A stretch of 64,000 nucleotides of DNA. Source: Coptis chinensis (Eukaryota > Streptophyta > Magnoliopsida > Ranunculales > Ranunculaceae). A program made the position numbers and the translations under genes. The notes under the pieces were generated by a model. It was given only the letters and a program-made list of their open reading frames with translations, searched no databases and was not told where the DNA came from. The stretch lies in NCBI GenBank assembly GCA_015680905.1, contig CM027380.1, positions 105,305,001-105,369,000 on the forward strand, given 5' to 3'. Below, piece by piece: positions 34,450 through 46,085 of this stretch; positions within the stretch are counted from its first letter, which is position 1, and every line of letters starts with the position of its first letter.

Positions 34450-34680
34450 CGATGGTCCTTATAAAAAAAAAACCTCTTTTTCAGTTTTCACTATGAAAAA
34501 GAATTTAAAAATGAGCTACATTTAGTTATTGGTTTATGTATATAATAACAATTTTGATATGAATTATTTAACTGTTTCTTAAATAGTGATTGCTTATAGA
34601 TTGTTTATTCTCATTACATTCACGGAGAAAAACTTTAATATGTTTTTCTATGCATTGCTTATCTACGTGATATTCCCTCT
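34450..34680 (+). repeat. Duplicated segment after EF-1alpha copy 2
   Basis: It matches 32641-32905. Together with the pseudogene pair, this defines a tandem duplication with a unit near 1.3 kb and an internal deletion in the first copy. Confidence 0.8.
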
Positions 34681-34689
34681 GATCCCCGG

Positions 34690-35715
34690 TGGTGAGAATG
34701 CAATTTCAGCGGCTTTGGAAATCAAACAAACAAAGACTTTGATATACTTTTACACCATGGCTCATTTGCTGCAATTGTATCGAATCTTATGTGATGGAAA
34801 TAAATGAACGATTATCGAGGGTAATTTTGTTTTGATTTTACTCATCTTACCAACCCTAGATGTATACGTTTCCTGTAAATGATATTATGATTCTCTTCTA
34901 CGGCTTATTCCGATGTGCAAATTTTTCAGTTATTTACAGATGATGCTTAAAGATTCTATTTCTTCTCGGCCAACGTTAAATGCAAAAGGAGTTATGAAAA
35001 CAAATGGACTCATACCCATTTGTGAACACATTCTCAAAAGGTCGATGCAGCATTGCACTACTTGAAGGAGTGGAATAGGGGCTATCTTGGATTCACATCA
35101 GAATTTCTACATGGAACTAACTAATTCGAGAGTTACATCTACATGAACATTGTAACCATATTAGTTGTATGATAAAAGAACTACGGTCGCTTTATCCATA
35201 AGTGGGGTGATTGATTAATCCCAAGGTATGTAGGCAACCCGGAAGTTACTTGGGTACAAGTGGCAACTAGATTTACAAAATAAAAATATCAATTCTTTAT
35301 GAGCATTTAACAAGTGTACTATTACTTTTAATGATTCAAAGCATTTCTCCCTAAACTATCATTAAAATTTGAGTCTAAGGAAAGCTTGGTTGTTTCCATA
35401 TATGTATATATATGCAGGTATGCAAGGATGGTGGGACTATTTCTACATATACCAGGGACAATCATCTCTCTCATACTCCTATATATAGTGTGACTATTGT
35501 TGACCTTATATACACGAAGATCTTAACATATAAGCGGGGGTAAACTAATGCAATCTATGCAGATTACGTGTATTAGTCGTTAAAGAAATCAACAATATAA
35601 TATACTGTTTAAAAACAATGTAACTCATTTTCAGCTTGGTTGTTTATATTATTCGATAGAATATATTAAAATAAATATTTCTGTGTTTTTTTTTTTTTTT
35701 CAGTTTACGACTACC
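34690..35715. other. Intergenic, no gene recognised
   Basis: No supportable coding frame or transposon end. The sequence is AT-rich with scattered short frames. Confidence 0.4.
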
Positions 35716-35717
35716 TC

Positions 35718-35940
35718 TTCATTATATCTATGTTTTTGTTCCCCCAATACCACTTATTATTATTTGACGAAACATTTCAGCAGCAGCATATAATTTAGTT
35801 ACTTATAATGGGACTTATTATTATTATTCAGGTTCATTATATCTATGTTTTTGTTCCCCCAATACCACTTATTATTATTTGACGAAACATTTCAGCAGCA
35901 GATTATTTGACGAAACATTTCAGCAGCAGCATATAATTTA
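35718..35940 (+). repeat. Local tandem duplications (CATTATATCTATG to CAGCAGCAG)
   Basis: A block of about 80 bp from TTCATTATATCTATG to TTTCAGCAGCAG occurs twice. The inner stretch GACGAAACATTTCAGCAGCA then occurs a third time just downstream. It suggests replication slippage or stepwise duplication. Confidence 0.85.
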
Positions 35941-36243
35941 GATACTTCTAATGGGCTACATTCAGCGTCCCCTTACTTATCCCACACGGAATCTGGACAT
36001 TTCTATTATGCAATATGTGGCCGCTATCCGTTGCCCTTCCAAAAATAACGCGCCTCTTCGCCTTAAAGAATCTAGAGCCTTCCAACTCTTCCAATCGGCG
36101 TCATAACTGCCTCAAAGCTCTTCACATCTGCTTCGCAACGGTTCGGCGCTATTAACCTTTCTCACAGTTAGTTTAAAAAACGTATATCCATTGTCAAAAA
36201 AGAAGAATGCTTGATTCGATAGTTGTTACTAACTTTTCAAGTG

Positions 36244-36906
36244 ATGGAGACCAGCGACAACACCTCCAGAAAATCCTTAAAGGACATTATCGATATGTTA
36301 AGGGGAAATAAATCAATTGTTAGCCAAAGTAAAATGCAAGGTTCGATTCATAGTTTCGAAGCTAAAGTTTCAGAAGTTATATATAACTTTGATCCTCTCT
36401 GTTGGACATGTGTAAACTGCGGCCAAAAAGTTTATGACAAATGGTGTGCGAGATGCTATGATCTGGTTTCTCACACTACTCCAAGGTATTTTTATTCATT
36501 ATATGTATTTTGGTTATTTGGTATAGAGTTTACGCCTTACTATTGTCTACATACAAACTTATACTTTTATGTACTCATGTTTTAATGATAAGGTATGGCC
36601 TCCATTATTAAAGTAGAGGATCAAACATTTTCCTCATCAATTTTTTCTTTTGGCAATCAAGCCGAAAAGGTTCTTTCGATCCCTCTCGATGATTTATTTC
36701 AACCTGAATCAAAAGGTTAGAATTTGATTGCTCCATTTGCTTTTCCTGTTCACAATAACTTGATTGGTCACATTTTTTGTTTCCACGACTAATTGATGTT
36801 ACTTCATTTTAGGAAGGAGGTTGAAGTCATAAGGGCCATATTGGATGAGCTAATAGGATTATCATTTGTTTTCGAAGTTAAACCGATGAATCGTTTGAGC
36901 CCGTGA
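36244..36906 (+). pseudogene. RPA1-like C-terminal (DBD-C) fragment
   Basis: Three exon-like pieces (36244-36485, 36593-36715, 36813-36906) correspond to the C-terminal single-strand-DNA-binding OB fold of replication protein A large subunit. The first holds KVSEVIYNFDPLCWTCVNCG and YDKWCARCYD, the C-X2-C...C-X2-C zinc ribbon. The second reads VEDQTFSSSIFSFGNQAEKV after a one-base frameshift. The third ends ELIGLSFVFEVKP and a stop. N-terminal OB folds are absent. It parallels exons 6-9 of the gene at 40017-42588. The splice junctions (CAAG|GTATTT, AAAAG|GTTAG) are preserved, so it is not a retrocopy. Confidence 0.72.
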
Positions 36907-37254
36907 TGAAGCACTAATAGCCAACAGTGTCTTCTGCTAGATGATGATTATCGATTGTATCGCGGCAAGAAAATGGTCATGTTTCAACAAATGCATACAA
37001 TAAAAAAGGCTTTCCAGTTTATGAAACCAAAGGAATGTTGAAAGAGATCCTTTCATGAACATTTACAAATTCGGCTAAATTACATAAAGGCTAAGAGAAT
37101 TCGGATATACCGGAAGACTATGAACCATTTACGGCTGCAGATCGACTACCTTATGAAAACTGTGAACCATTTACTACACATCGACTTCCTTATGAAAATT
37201 TTGTCAAAACTTCCGGTGCTTCAGAATGCATGGAGATGTTAGATTGATTTGTAC

Positions 37255-37400
37255 GTATTGGATCAAGAATGATCTTATCTCTTGACTAATTCTATTCTGT
37301 AATGGTTATGTATGACATTATTACTTTTAAATTCTATTATGTAATGGTTATGTATGACATTATGGATCAAGAATGATCTTACTTAATGTTGTAATTTTTA
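37255..37400 (+). repeat. Interleaved short duplications
   Basis: GTAATGGTTATGTATGACAT and GGATCAAGAATGATCTTA each occur twice within 150 bp. They look like local duplication events. Confidence 0.85.
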
Positions 37401-38039
37401 CTGTATGAAACTTCCATTGTAATTTAATTACTTTTCAACATTCATCATTTGCCTATTATGCTCACTGCTTTTTGAGTTATGTTTTCAATTGTGTAACTTA
37501 TTCATTCACTTTGCAATTTATTCGGTTGTAGCGTCTTAATTTTATTGATTTCAATTCTTGATTGCTGTTTCTCTTATATCTTCTGTATTTATTGTTTGAT
37601 CAGTCACCTCTATGAATGTTTACATGAATTAGACAAAACTTACTTCATGGGACGCAAGAGTTGAAAAGGGTACCTGCACAACTGAGGACGAATTAGACAA
37701 AACTTACTTCATTGTTGGGCCAAATGCTAGATATGCCAACGGTTTTCCTTCTGCAGGATACAGGGATTCTTTTAATTCCTAACAGAGCAACAGTGGAGGT
37801 CCTAGCCCTGATTTGAAAAGAAGGTACCAAAACAACTACTCACCTAACAGATTGGGGGACATGCCATGACGAAAGTAAATAATTACGTTACTACAACTGG
37901 TCCTCATAAGGTGTCTTTAAATCAATTTGGAAGCAAAAAAAATATTGATATAAGTTTGATATTAAGTTTAGTCATAAGGGTCGTAATGGCCATGAACCTC
38001 TGGAAGAACTAGACCACATTATGCGAAAATGGATTACTG

Positions 38040-38144
38040 TAAACTACACTTCTATATCTGTTGTTACTCTTATGCACTTCTTTAAATGTAAACTCTACCA
38101 ATCCAAATAGATTAGGCTGTGCAACGTACAAGCCAAAGAACTAG
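38040..38144 (+). mobile_element. Helitron-type 3' terminus, copy 1
   Basis: This 105-bp stretch ends GGCTGTGCAACGTACAAGCC then AAAGAACTAG. It is a diverged copy of 43836-43938, which ends in a perfect hairpin plus CTAG. Plant Helitrons end with a GC-rich hairpin a few bases before CTRR. Here the hairpin is partly degraded. The element's 5' end was not found. The RPA1-like pseudogene at 36244-36906 lies upstream and could be part of it. Confidence 0.55.
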
Positions 38145-38854
38145 GAACCCACTCAACACCAAATTTATAAGCCGAGCAAAAATGATCTCTTCATGTGGTA
38201 TACATTCCCAAAAACGACGGCCATTGCCCAAAAGGGTATGCTGTCCAGAAAAATCGCTCTGCAATAACCATCATCTACTGAACTGGAACTCACCGTAACA
38301 TACAATGTTAGCAAACAAGGAAAGCTTCTAAACAGGCTTAGAGCAGTAGAATTCTCAACTAAGCTCTCAAAGTTCAACTCCAATAACATAGTGGTAAGAA
38401 TATGATAGGTAAAGCTGATAATCCTGATGTATTCCATTTTTTCTACACACTGTTTTCCATTCCATTTCTAACTAAGGCAAATTACTACAAACATAACCCT
38501 AAATGTTCCAAGGCTTCCCTGTATTACCCCATAAGTCTGTTCTTACACTTGTGAGTTCACCGTTCTCGATGTAAAGATATAGCAACTCAGGAAGGGAAGA
38601 AGGATTGCGCTGGATAGACCTGGTCTCTCCATGGTAGCACCTAAGGTTCAACTCTTAGACATGTCTAGCAAAGCAGCTCATCTGGTAACACGGTTATCCG
38701 TCCAACCTCTATCAATCGGTCTTTCCTCTTTCAATCGCTTTATTCGGTCCAATCAGGAATCTTGAATCTCTAACAATCGCATCTGTCTGACTGATGGGAG
38801 AGATCGGCTCTATGGCCGCTTTTCCTTAAACTTCAGCCCTCTTTAAGCTCTCTT

Positions 38855-39112
38855 CTAGGGAGGGCTTAAGTAAGTATTGAAATCACCAATCAATAGCCAT
38901 GGCAAGTTAGACTGATTAATGAGAGTGAGTTCTCTCCATAATTGTCTTCTACCAGTATACAAAGAATAAGCATGAACAATTGTAATCAGACAACCATTGA
39001 CTTCCACTGTAATTTGCTGAGGAGATTGGACAATGAGGTTAGGTGCAGGTATATTGCTCTTCCACAAAAACAAAATATTTTGGCAGTGAGATGGATGCTG
39101 ATTCACCTTCAC
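38855..39112 (-). pseudogene. LINE (L1-type) endonuclease fragment
   Basis: The minus-strand frame reads QSPQQITVEVNG, CLITIVHAYSLYTGRRQLW and LPWLLIGDFNTYLSPP. This is the central part of a non-LTR retrotransposon AP-endonuclease, with the catalytic GDFN motif. About 85 codons remain. No reverse transcriptase follows, so it is a truncated insertion. The sequence continues on both sides without recognisable LINE domains. Confidence 0.72.
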
Positions 39113-40016
39113 ATGCTGGCACCTTTGGCTTCAAAGGAATAACCACATTTATAAAAGAAAAAAAAAACTCCCCGATACCAACGTGCCGTCCCCCGCAGTC
39201 AAAGGGATATTGGTGGCATTCAAGTTACTGCATTCTGTTCTGACCAAAATATGGAAGCTCTGTCGCTTACTTATCCAATCTGGCAGCTCCTCTAGGGAGG
39301 TGTTTTTGATATTTGATCCGACTCCACGTCTTAATGGCAATGAGGATTCATCATTAGAAACTATGCCGTATTAATTTATCTCTTAAACCACAAATGTACC
39401 ACACAACTTATGCACACCTGCAGTTGAGAATTCCGTCTCCAAAGAGGCATCCTAATAATGGCTACCGCCTACATGACGTTTTACTTAGGCGAAAATTGTA
39501 GTATCTGCCTCGATTGTGCATTACACATAACTGAACACAGATACTCTGCCCCAACTCATGGAAAAAAGCAAATTCATTCCAAAATACACTGCCATTTCGA
39601 TAACTTCCAATCTATTTTTTTTTTATATTGAAACGTAAGACATTTAATTATATAACTACCTTTTCCACTAGATAAAATTTACGTTCATTAAATTGAGAAA
39701 AAACTACAAGATAAAATGCAGTTACAGCAATATATCTATTCTCGAACTTTCCGACCCAGTATAGCAGTTACTAACTGCTTTGTTCTCAATCGTCACAACA
39801 CTTCAAATTTCGCTTTTCTCAATCGTCACTCTTTTCTCTTTAAATGGACGTGCCTTTGACAGATTTCAGATGGTTCCCTCCCAATAGTAAAAAAAAAAGA
39901 CTCTCCAGGTGCTCCTCTGCTTCTCTCCATTCCACACTTTTTCCTTCAGATAAATTTCATAATGTTGATTCATTTCTTCATATTTTTTTAATTTGTTATT
40001 CAATTGTAGATCGAAA

Positions 40017-42588
40017 ATGGCAACTTCATTGGACCAACTTGATAGGTCTAAGAAACATTGGAAAATTATGGTTAGAATCTCAAGAACTTGGGAGGTGTTT
40101 GACTTTGAAGATGGTGATAAACGCATAAGCTTGGACTTGATATTACTTGATACCCATGTATGTATCTTTCCTTTTAATCTTTTGGCAATGAATACCATAT
40201 TTTTTTTTAAACATCTTTAGTTATCGAAATTACAAATGGTCATTGCAAACGTCTTACAGCTTGCTAATTATGAACGATCGTTTCAAACGGTTTTTAGACA
40301 CACGGTCATTGCAAACATCTTAGGTGTTACAATAAACATAACCATTTGGATTAGAAACCAAATTGCTAATTTGTTAGTTATGTTATACAGGGCAATCAGA
40401 TGCATGCTACTGTTCCTGAAGAAGATGCTCTTAAACATGAGCGTGTTCTCCAAGAAGGAAACATTTGTATCATCACAAATTTTAATGTAGGGTCTGCGAA
40501 AAAAATTTTGCGTCCTGTTAACAATATACACAGGATATTCTTCAAATGGGATACAGTTGCTAAACTGATGAATGACCAATCCAACAACTTCCCAATGTAT
40601 ATGTTCTCCTTCAAGACTTTCAATGCCATCAGTTAAGCTATGAAGAAACTCAAAATGCAACTGGTAATCACACATGACAGAATTTTAGCATTACAAACTT
40701 ATACAATGTATTCATTACCTTAATACAATTTTTGTTATTGAATTACAGATGTCATTGGGATTCTGATATCTATGTCCTACATTAAGGAAGGCACATCAAG
40801 CGTTTCTAAGAGAAGGGATATTATCATACAAAATGAAAGGTAAAAAAAATTCTAATAGATAGTGCTCATTTGTATATATAACATATAGAAAATTATAATA
40901 GAAAATTTGTTGTTATTTATGTAGAGGTCATCAATTGAAGATTACACTTTGGAAGAAAAAAAGTCTCGAAATCGGAGAAGATAATATTCGAACATTTGAT
41001 ATTGCTCCTGTTGTAGTTATTACATCCACCAGTGTGCCCTTCTTCAATGGTACATATTTTACAAAAAAATTTGCTTTGACATAATTAACTTTGGGTACAA
41101 AGTTATCAACATAATCAAATGTGTCCAAACAGGTGTATACGCTCTGTCATCTACAACTGCAACCAAGTTTTATATTGATTTAGACATCCCAGAGGCACGC
41201 CCTTTGGAAGAAATTATCAAGTAATATATTGTCTTTCTAATAAATTTGAAAGCTACTTATCCCATTATCTATTTACCAACATGCGTACTTATATACATTT
41301 TATAGATGCCAGGGGAAAAAGACTCAGTTGTTAACAATGCCATTTGTATCATCTTACGACGATGATGTTTTGGATAATCTTGACATAAAAACATTGCAGG
41401 ATATGATAAGTGCATTGGATAAAAAGCCTTCTATGGTAAGGAAACAGCTTATACAATTTGTTTTTACCAACTCTTTTTTGTTTGACTCTTTGAAAAATAA
41501 TTACCATAATTTTTTTTTTCTTTGTGTTTCTTCACAAACACAGGGTACAATGTACACGTGTAAAGCAAAAATTTGTGAAGTGCTACATGATTTTAAGCCT
41601 TTTTATTATAGCTGCGGTAAATGTGTTAGAAAAGTGATACGCAAAGACAACAATGATTGGTGCGATGGTTGCCATACTTTTGTTACAGATGTGAAGCCAA
41701 GGTTTGAGCTAAAACTCCTATTTTAAATCATTGAATCATATTTTATACTTAACATCTTTTTCCCTTTTTGAAAGGTATATGATTCGAATCCAAGTTGAAG
41801 ACTCAACACACTCTATATCATTGGTGGTTTTTGACAAACTTGCTGAAAAGCTTATATTGGATCCTGTTGAAAAATTGGTTGATATGGAGAAACAGGTTAA
41901 AAACAAAATTGTCAGTGTTATTAGAATATTGTTTTTAACATACTACAGTTCTTACTTACTATATTATTGCTATGTTTAGGATAATGGTTCTGAACTGATC
42001 AAAGAAGAATTGAAGAAACTGATAGGAGTATCTTTCACTTTTGAAATTAAAATAACTCCATTCAATTTGAAAGATAAGAATAAATCATTTACTGTCAGCA
42101 AAATCTTTCACATAGATCGGGATATTCAGATTGGTGGCATACATGAGAATGTCCAAAAGGTTTAGTATCCGACACACTTACTATTATGCGTAAAAGGTAA
42201 TTTTTCTTTGTAATGTACACTTAATTGTTATGTATTGCAGGATATTGATCAGCAAGACAATGATTGCTTTCGAAGAAAACGCGTCTTGATTTCCAAGATG
42301 GTAACCTCGACAAAACAAATACAAAGGTACCTTTTAGCTTACTTATATGACACTTTAATATTATAATATGATTTCCCCATTATTACATTTAAATTATTGA
42401 TTCTGATTTTTTTTTTTTAGTTTGATACAAATGACGCTCCTAATGATCGCTCTACCTTGACCTACAAGTCAAAGAGAATAAAGAGGACAACTTATAAAGT
42501 AAGTATGATATCAAAGTTTTCAGGACCAGCTACAACATAAACATATCACTTACTAAGCAAAATTAAATTGTTTTGTTTGCAGAAGTAA
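40017..42588 (+). CDS. RPA1-like (replication protein A 70 kDa subunit-like), 12 exons
   Basis: The exons are 40017-40157, 40391-40631 (or -40663), 40749-40839, 40925-41049, 41134-41220, 41306-41435, 41544-41701, 41775-41895, 41980-42159, 42241-42300, 42421-42498 and 42583-42588, all with GT-AG introns. The product is about 472 residues. It has an N-terminal OB fold (RSKKHWKIMVRISRTWEVF, MHATVPEEDALKHERVLQEG), a second OB fold (GHQLKITLWKKK) and a third with a zinc ribbon, YSCGKC and WCDGC in C-X2-C form. It ends in a basic tail (SKRIKRTTYK). RPA1 binds single-stranded DNA in replication and repair. The N-terminal protein-interaction domain of classical RPA70 is absent, as in many plant RPA1-like paralogs and Helitron-encoded RPA proteins. 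With the consensus donor after exon 2 (40663) a stop arises; the GTTAAG donor at 40632 keeps the frame. Helitron-type ends lie on both sides. Confidence 0.82.
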
Positions 42589-42782
42589 AATTGATGATAG
42601 TCGGATAACTGTGGAAGTTGGCTAGGAGTGTACTGTCTTATCTATATAAGTTATTTTATTTTAACTTCTTTCAGTATAATATTTGTAATAATAGATGAAT
42701 AACTCTCACTTATGAGACTGATTAGTTCTGATTTAGTTGTTGAGTTATCATACTATACAATTTATTCCTTTTTGTATTTCTA

Positions 42783-43938
42783 TCTCCCATATATATAATA
42801 CTAGGGTGGCTTGGCGTATCTTTGTTTAAATTGAAACTCTAATACATATGGGATTGAGATTTCCTTTTCATCCTGCATTTAGATCGTGGAATGGACTCTA
42901 ATATACAGTATGTTAGGTTGCAGACTTGCAACTAGGGCTTAGAAGGTCAGAATTATATTCATTTTGTGTTTGAGGCAAACTGGCCTCTTTAAGTTTTCTG
43001 CAAAGTTTAGATATGAGCTTGGCTCCTTATCCTCTTCCCTTATTTTTTAGAACAAATCCTTATCCTCCAAAGTATATTTCTATCTAACACAACTCAAACA
43101 ACTCTAATGTTTAATGACAAAATTTATTACCGAATCAGAAACTAGAAATAACTTTGATCATGAGCCATTATTTTGTTTTGCCTCATACTTTCAAGCTGTT
43201 GTTGTGTGTATAACATCCGATCTTTTTCGATTATAAGAATTTGACATATTGACTCAAACTTTACGTTCAAATGGCTTATGCATAATATATATACTTCATC
43301 TATGTTGCTGTATACCATCCAATTATTTACTCTATACAATAATTTAGATGGCTTAGTATATAATATATACTCTTTACACTTCTATATCATTACTCTTATC
43401 TAGGGGTTATAGTTATAATCGTTTGCGAAAATCTTCATTGGGTCTATGATAAAAACAAATTGCAGTTTAACCCCGTACTTCGATGACATGTTTTTATAAT
43501 AATCTAGGATTCCGGTATATCAAATGCAGCATCTCATCGACCCTTTATGCCTTCAATTCCATTAGATGTCTGTTTTATTACAAACTTTTAGTCACATGAT
43601 ATGAAGACTGCTAGAGGGAGTGGCAAAACGAAAGAGAGAAAGGGAGAAGGAGATGCATGTGGTTGAGTCGAAGTAAATTACTTATGAGTCGGACCATCCT
43701 TGGATATACCAGGTTCAAAACCTCCGGGGTTGAGTCAATAATGAGTACAACGCAATCAGACTATGAAGTACCAGTAGTCATGTTCTTGATGAAATCACGA
43801 TGGCCTGGATCAGCAATAACAGTTCAAAATTTAAACTCTACACTTCTATATCTGTTGTTACTCTTATCTACTTTCTTAAATTTAAACTCTACCAATCCAA
43901 ATAGATTAGCCTGTGCAACGCACAGGCCAAAAAACTAG
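42783..43938 (+). mobile_element. Candidate Helitron, non-autonomous, about 1.16 kb
   Basis: The left candidate end TCTCCCATATATATAATACT is preceded by A. The right end is a perfect hairpin (GCCTGTGC, loop AAC, GCACAGGC at 43909-43927), seven bases, then CTAG followed by T. Start TC, end CTRR with a 3' hairpin and insertion between A and T are the diagnostic Helitron features. The right end is strong; the left end is inferred. If the true left end lies further upstream, the RPA1-like gene would be cargo of this element. Confidence 0.55.
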
Positions 43939-43946
43939 TATACTTA

Positions 43947-43974
43947 CTAGATTGATGCACGCACAACGTGCGTT
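43947..43974 (-). mobile_element. Second Helitron-type 3' end, opposite orientation
   Basis: Read on the minus strand, a hairpin with stem ACGCAC/GTGCGT (43959-43973) is followed by ATCAAT and CTAG. This mirrors the terminus at 43909-43938 only eight bases away. The body of this element would extend rightward. A further CTAG near 44959, preceded by short GC-rich inverted repeats, may mark its other side. Confidence 0.4.
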
Positions 43975-45090
43975 TTGCTTAGGAATAGCAGTGGTACCCC
44001 CAAAGGTACTGTCATCCCGTCTGGTCCCCCACCTACATTAATAAAATGCATTAATTCAAATACGTGGTTCATAAGTGGGGAGAGATGATATCCAACTACT
44101 TTAATTATTAAAATTTAAATAGCGCGCCCTACCTACAGTTTTTGTCATACGTAGTTTTTTTAATTTTTCTGATTTTGTCCTCGCCAAACACTATTATTAC
44201 AATCTATGCCATCTGAAATTTCAACAATTTCATTAGAAATTTCAGACAAATTTTCACACTATTATTACAACCCATGCCACAACGGCACAACCTATGCCAT
44301 CCGAACTTTCGACAATTTCATCAGAAATTTTAGACAAATTCTCATAATTTTTTTTTTAAATTTTTTTATCCCAAAAAATTTAACATATTTCTAAATTAGT
44401 GGATTAGTGGCATAATTAACAATTCGTAATACAGTAAAAATTAGATACGGAAAATATTGGAATAAAATTCGAGCTTCAATAAAAATTCATTTTTTCAATT
44501 CGGATTAAAAAAAACGGAAATGGCAAAAGTTCGGGTTAGTAAGTAATTCGAGTATAATACGAAGCTAAAAATAAAAAAATACGATAAAATTTAACAACAT
44601 ACTTAGCAAACTTATAGTAACAATACGAATAATTCGCGAATTAATGATTTCTTGCCGAATTAATGAATTATTCCGTATCATTGAAAAATACGATATTTTT
44701 AAGCGTTTTCCGAATTAAACAAATAATTCACCGAATTGTTAACTATGGTTAGTGGGACCTCCTTACATCTAGAGTAACAAATCTGGTCGGGAATATAAAT
44801 TTTTAATGATCTATTCAAATTTGAATTTTGGAATCGGATTTTTTTATTAACCCGATTGATTTCGATTTCGAATAGGCACCATAATATAAGTGTGAAAAAC
44901 AATAGGCACATCGCGCGTGCCAGAATAGGTTTCACGCTTATCGATCGTGCCCAGAATGCTAGTATCTATAAATTGCCTGAGATACATTCGTATAATCAAT
45001 AATGGAAAATGATGTTGTATACTTGTGTGAGTATTACATGGAAAGCGGGTGAAAAGTGAACGGACCACACAAATAGGGGTGATCTATGCC
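43975..45090. other. AT-rich stretch, possible body of a minus-strand Helitron, no gene
   Basis: No coding frame is convincing. The stretch contains repeated GAAATTTC-AGACAAATT units near 44212-44345 and GC-rich palindromic motifs near 44905-44962 (GGCACATCGCGCGTGCC). Confidence 0.35.
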
Positions 45091-45094
45091 AATG

Positions 45095-45415
45095 ACCAAA
45101 ATATTACCGATATATCTCAGTTTTTGAGGTACCCGATATGGATATATTGTGATATATTAGAGGAATATATCGACACATTTTGTCTCTGTTATTTTATGAT
45201 ATATCGATATATATCAACCGATATATACAATATATCTGATATAGATTGTTGAGTTTGACCAATTTTTATTAATATATCAACGATATTTCTCGTATTTTCC
45301 GATATATCGACATACAAAACAAAATTTTGACCGGTCAACAAAAAGATATATATCTACCGATATATCCGATATATATCAGTTTTTGGGGGTCCGATATATC
45401 GCCCGACATCCAAAT
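45095..45415. repeat. GATATATC-rich repeat block
   Basis: The palindromes GATATATC and CGATATATCG recur many times. Two longer related units read CCGATATATCTCAGTTTTTG and ATATATATCAGTTTTTGG, near the two ends of the block. No ORF. Confidence 0.75.
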
Positions 45416-45669
45416 ATTTGACATTGATCTATGCAGGTGTTGAATATGCAGGGAGTGACTCTTAAGGACAAAACAGTCGAAAATGTAACTCTCAAGTCTT
45501 AACACTACGTAACTTTTTTTTTAATCACTCACAAGGACTGGGTAGATAAAATGTCAAATATATCCTTGACGCAAAACAAAAAATGGCTCAGGTAGATGAA
45601 AGATCAACTATACCCCTGATGCAAAATAATAAACGGCCCGGCCTTACCGAAATAACCCGATGTATATAG

Positions 45670-46085
45670 TATGAACAATCACTGTTCATACCTCAATATA
45701 ATGTATGATTAGTAAGAACACTTATTAAAGTATGAATAATCATTGTTTATACCTATTTGGGGCATGAAAAATCATTGTTCATATTTTAACATGAGATATG
45801 AACAATCAATGTTCGTATGATCGAACAATTATTGTTTATACCTATTTGAGATATGAACAATTAATGTTCATACTTCAACATGAGCTATGATTGAACAATC
45901 ATTGTTTATATTTATTTGGGGTATGAACAATCACTATTCATACCTCAACATAATGTATGATTAGCAAGAACATCTACTGGAGTATGACCAATTAGTGTTC
46001 ATACATATTTAGGGTATGAACAATCATTGTTCATACATCAATATAGTACGTGTATGAGATACATTACCTATTTGGATATGAACAA
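45670..46085. repeat. Array of about ten 21-bp palindromes (TATGAACAAT core)
   Basis: Palindromes with arms TATGAACAAT and ATTGTTCATA around one central base occur at about 45670, 45731, 45763, 45797, 45820, 45852, 45890, 45922, 45983 and 46015. A half-copy lies near 46077. Several are perfect; others carry one to four changes, often compensated or symmetric. Spacers of up to about 40 bp repeat motifs such as CCTATTTGGGG and CTCAACATAATG. Confidence 0.88.

Noticed and set aside
38040..38144. tRNA-like gene around the GTGCAACG hairpin
   Set aside because: There is no cloverleaf, no A or B box pair; the hairpin followed by CTAG and the homologous copy at 43909 fit a Helitron end.
45670..46085. 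A CRISPR-like array (regular palindromic repeats with spacers)
   Set aside because: Spacers are unequal and themselves repetitive, repeats are diverged, the context is a plant nuclear genome and no cas genes are present.
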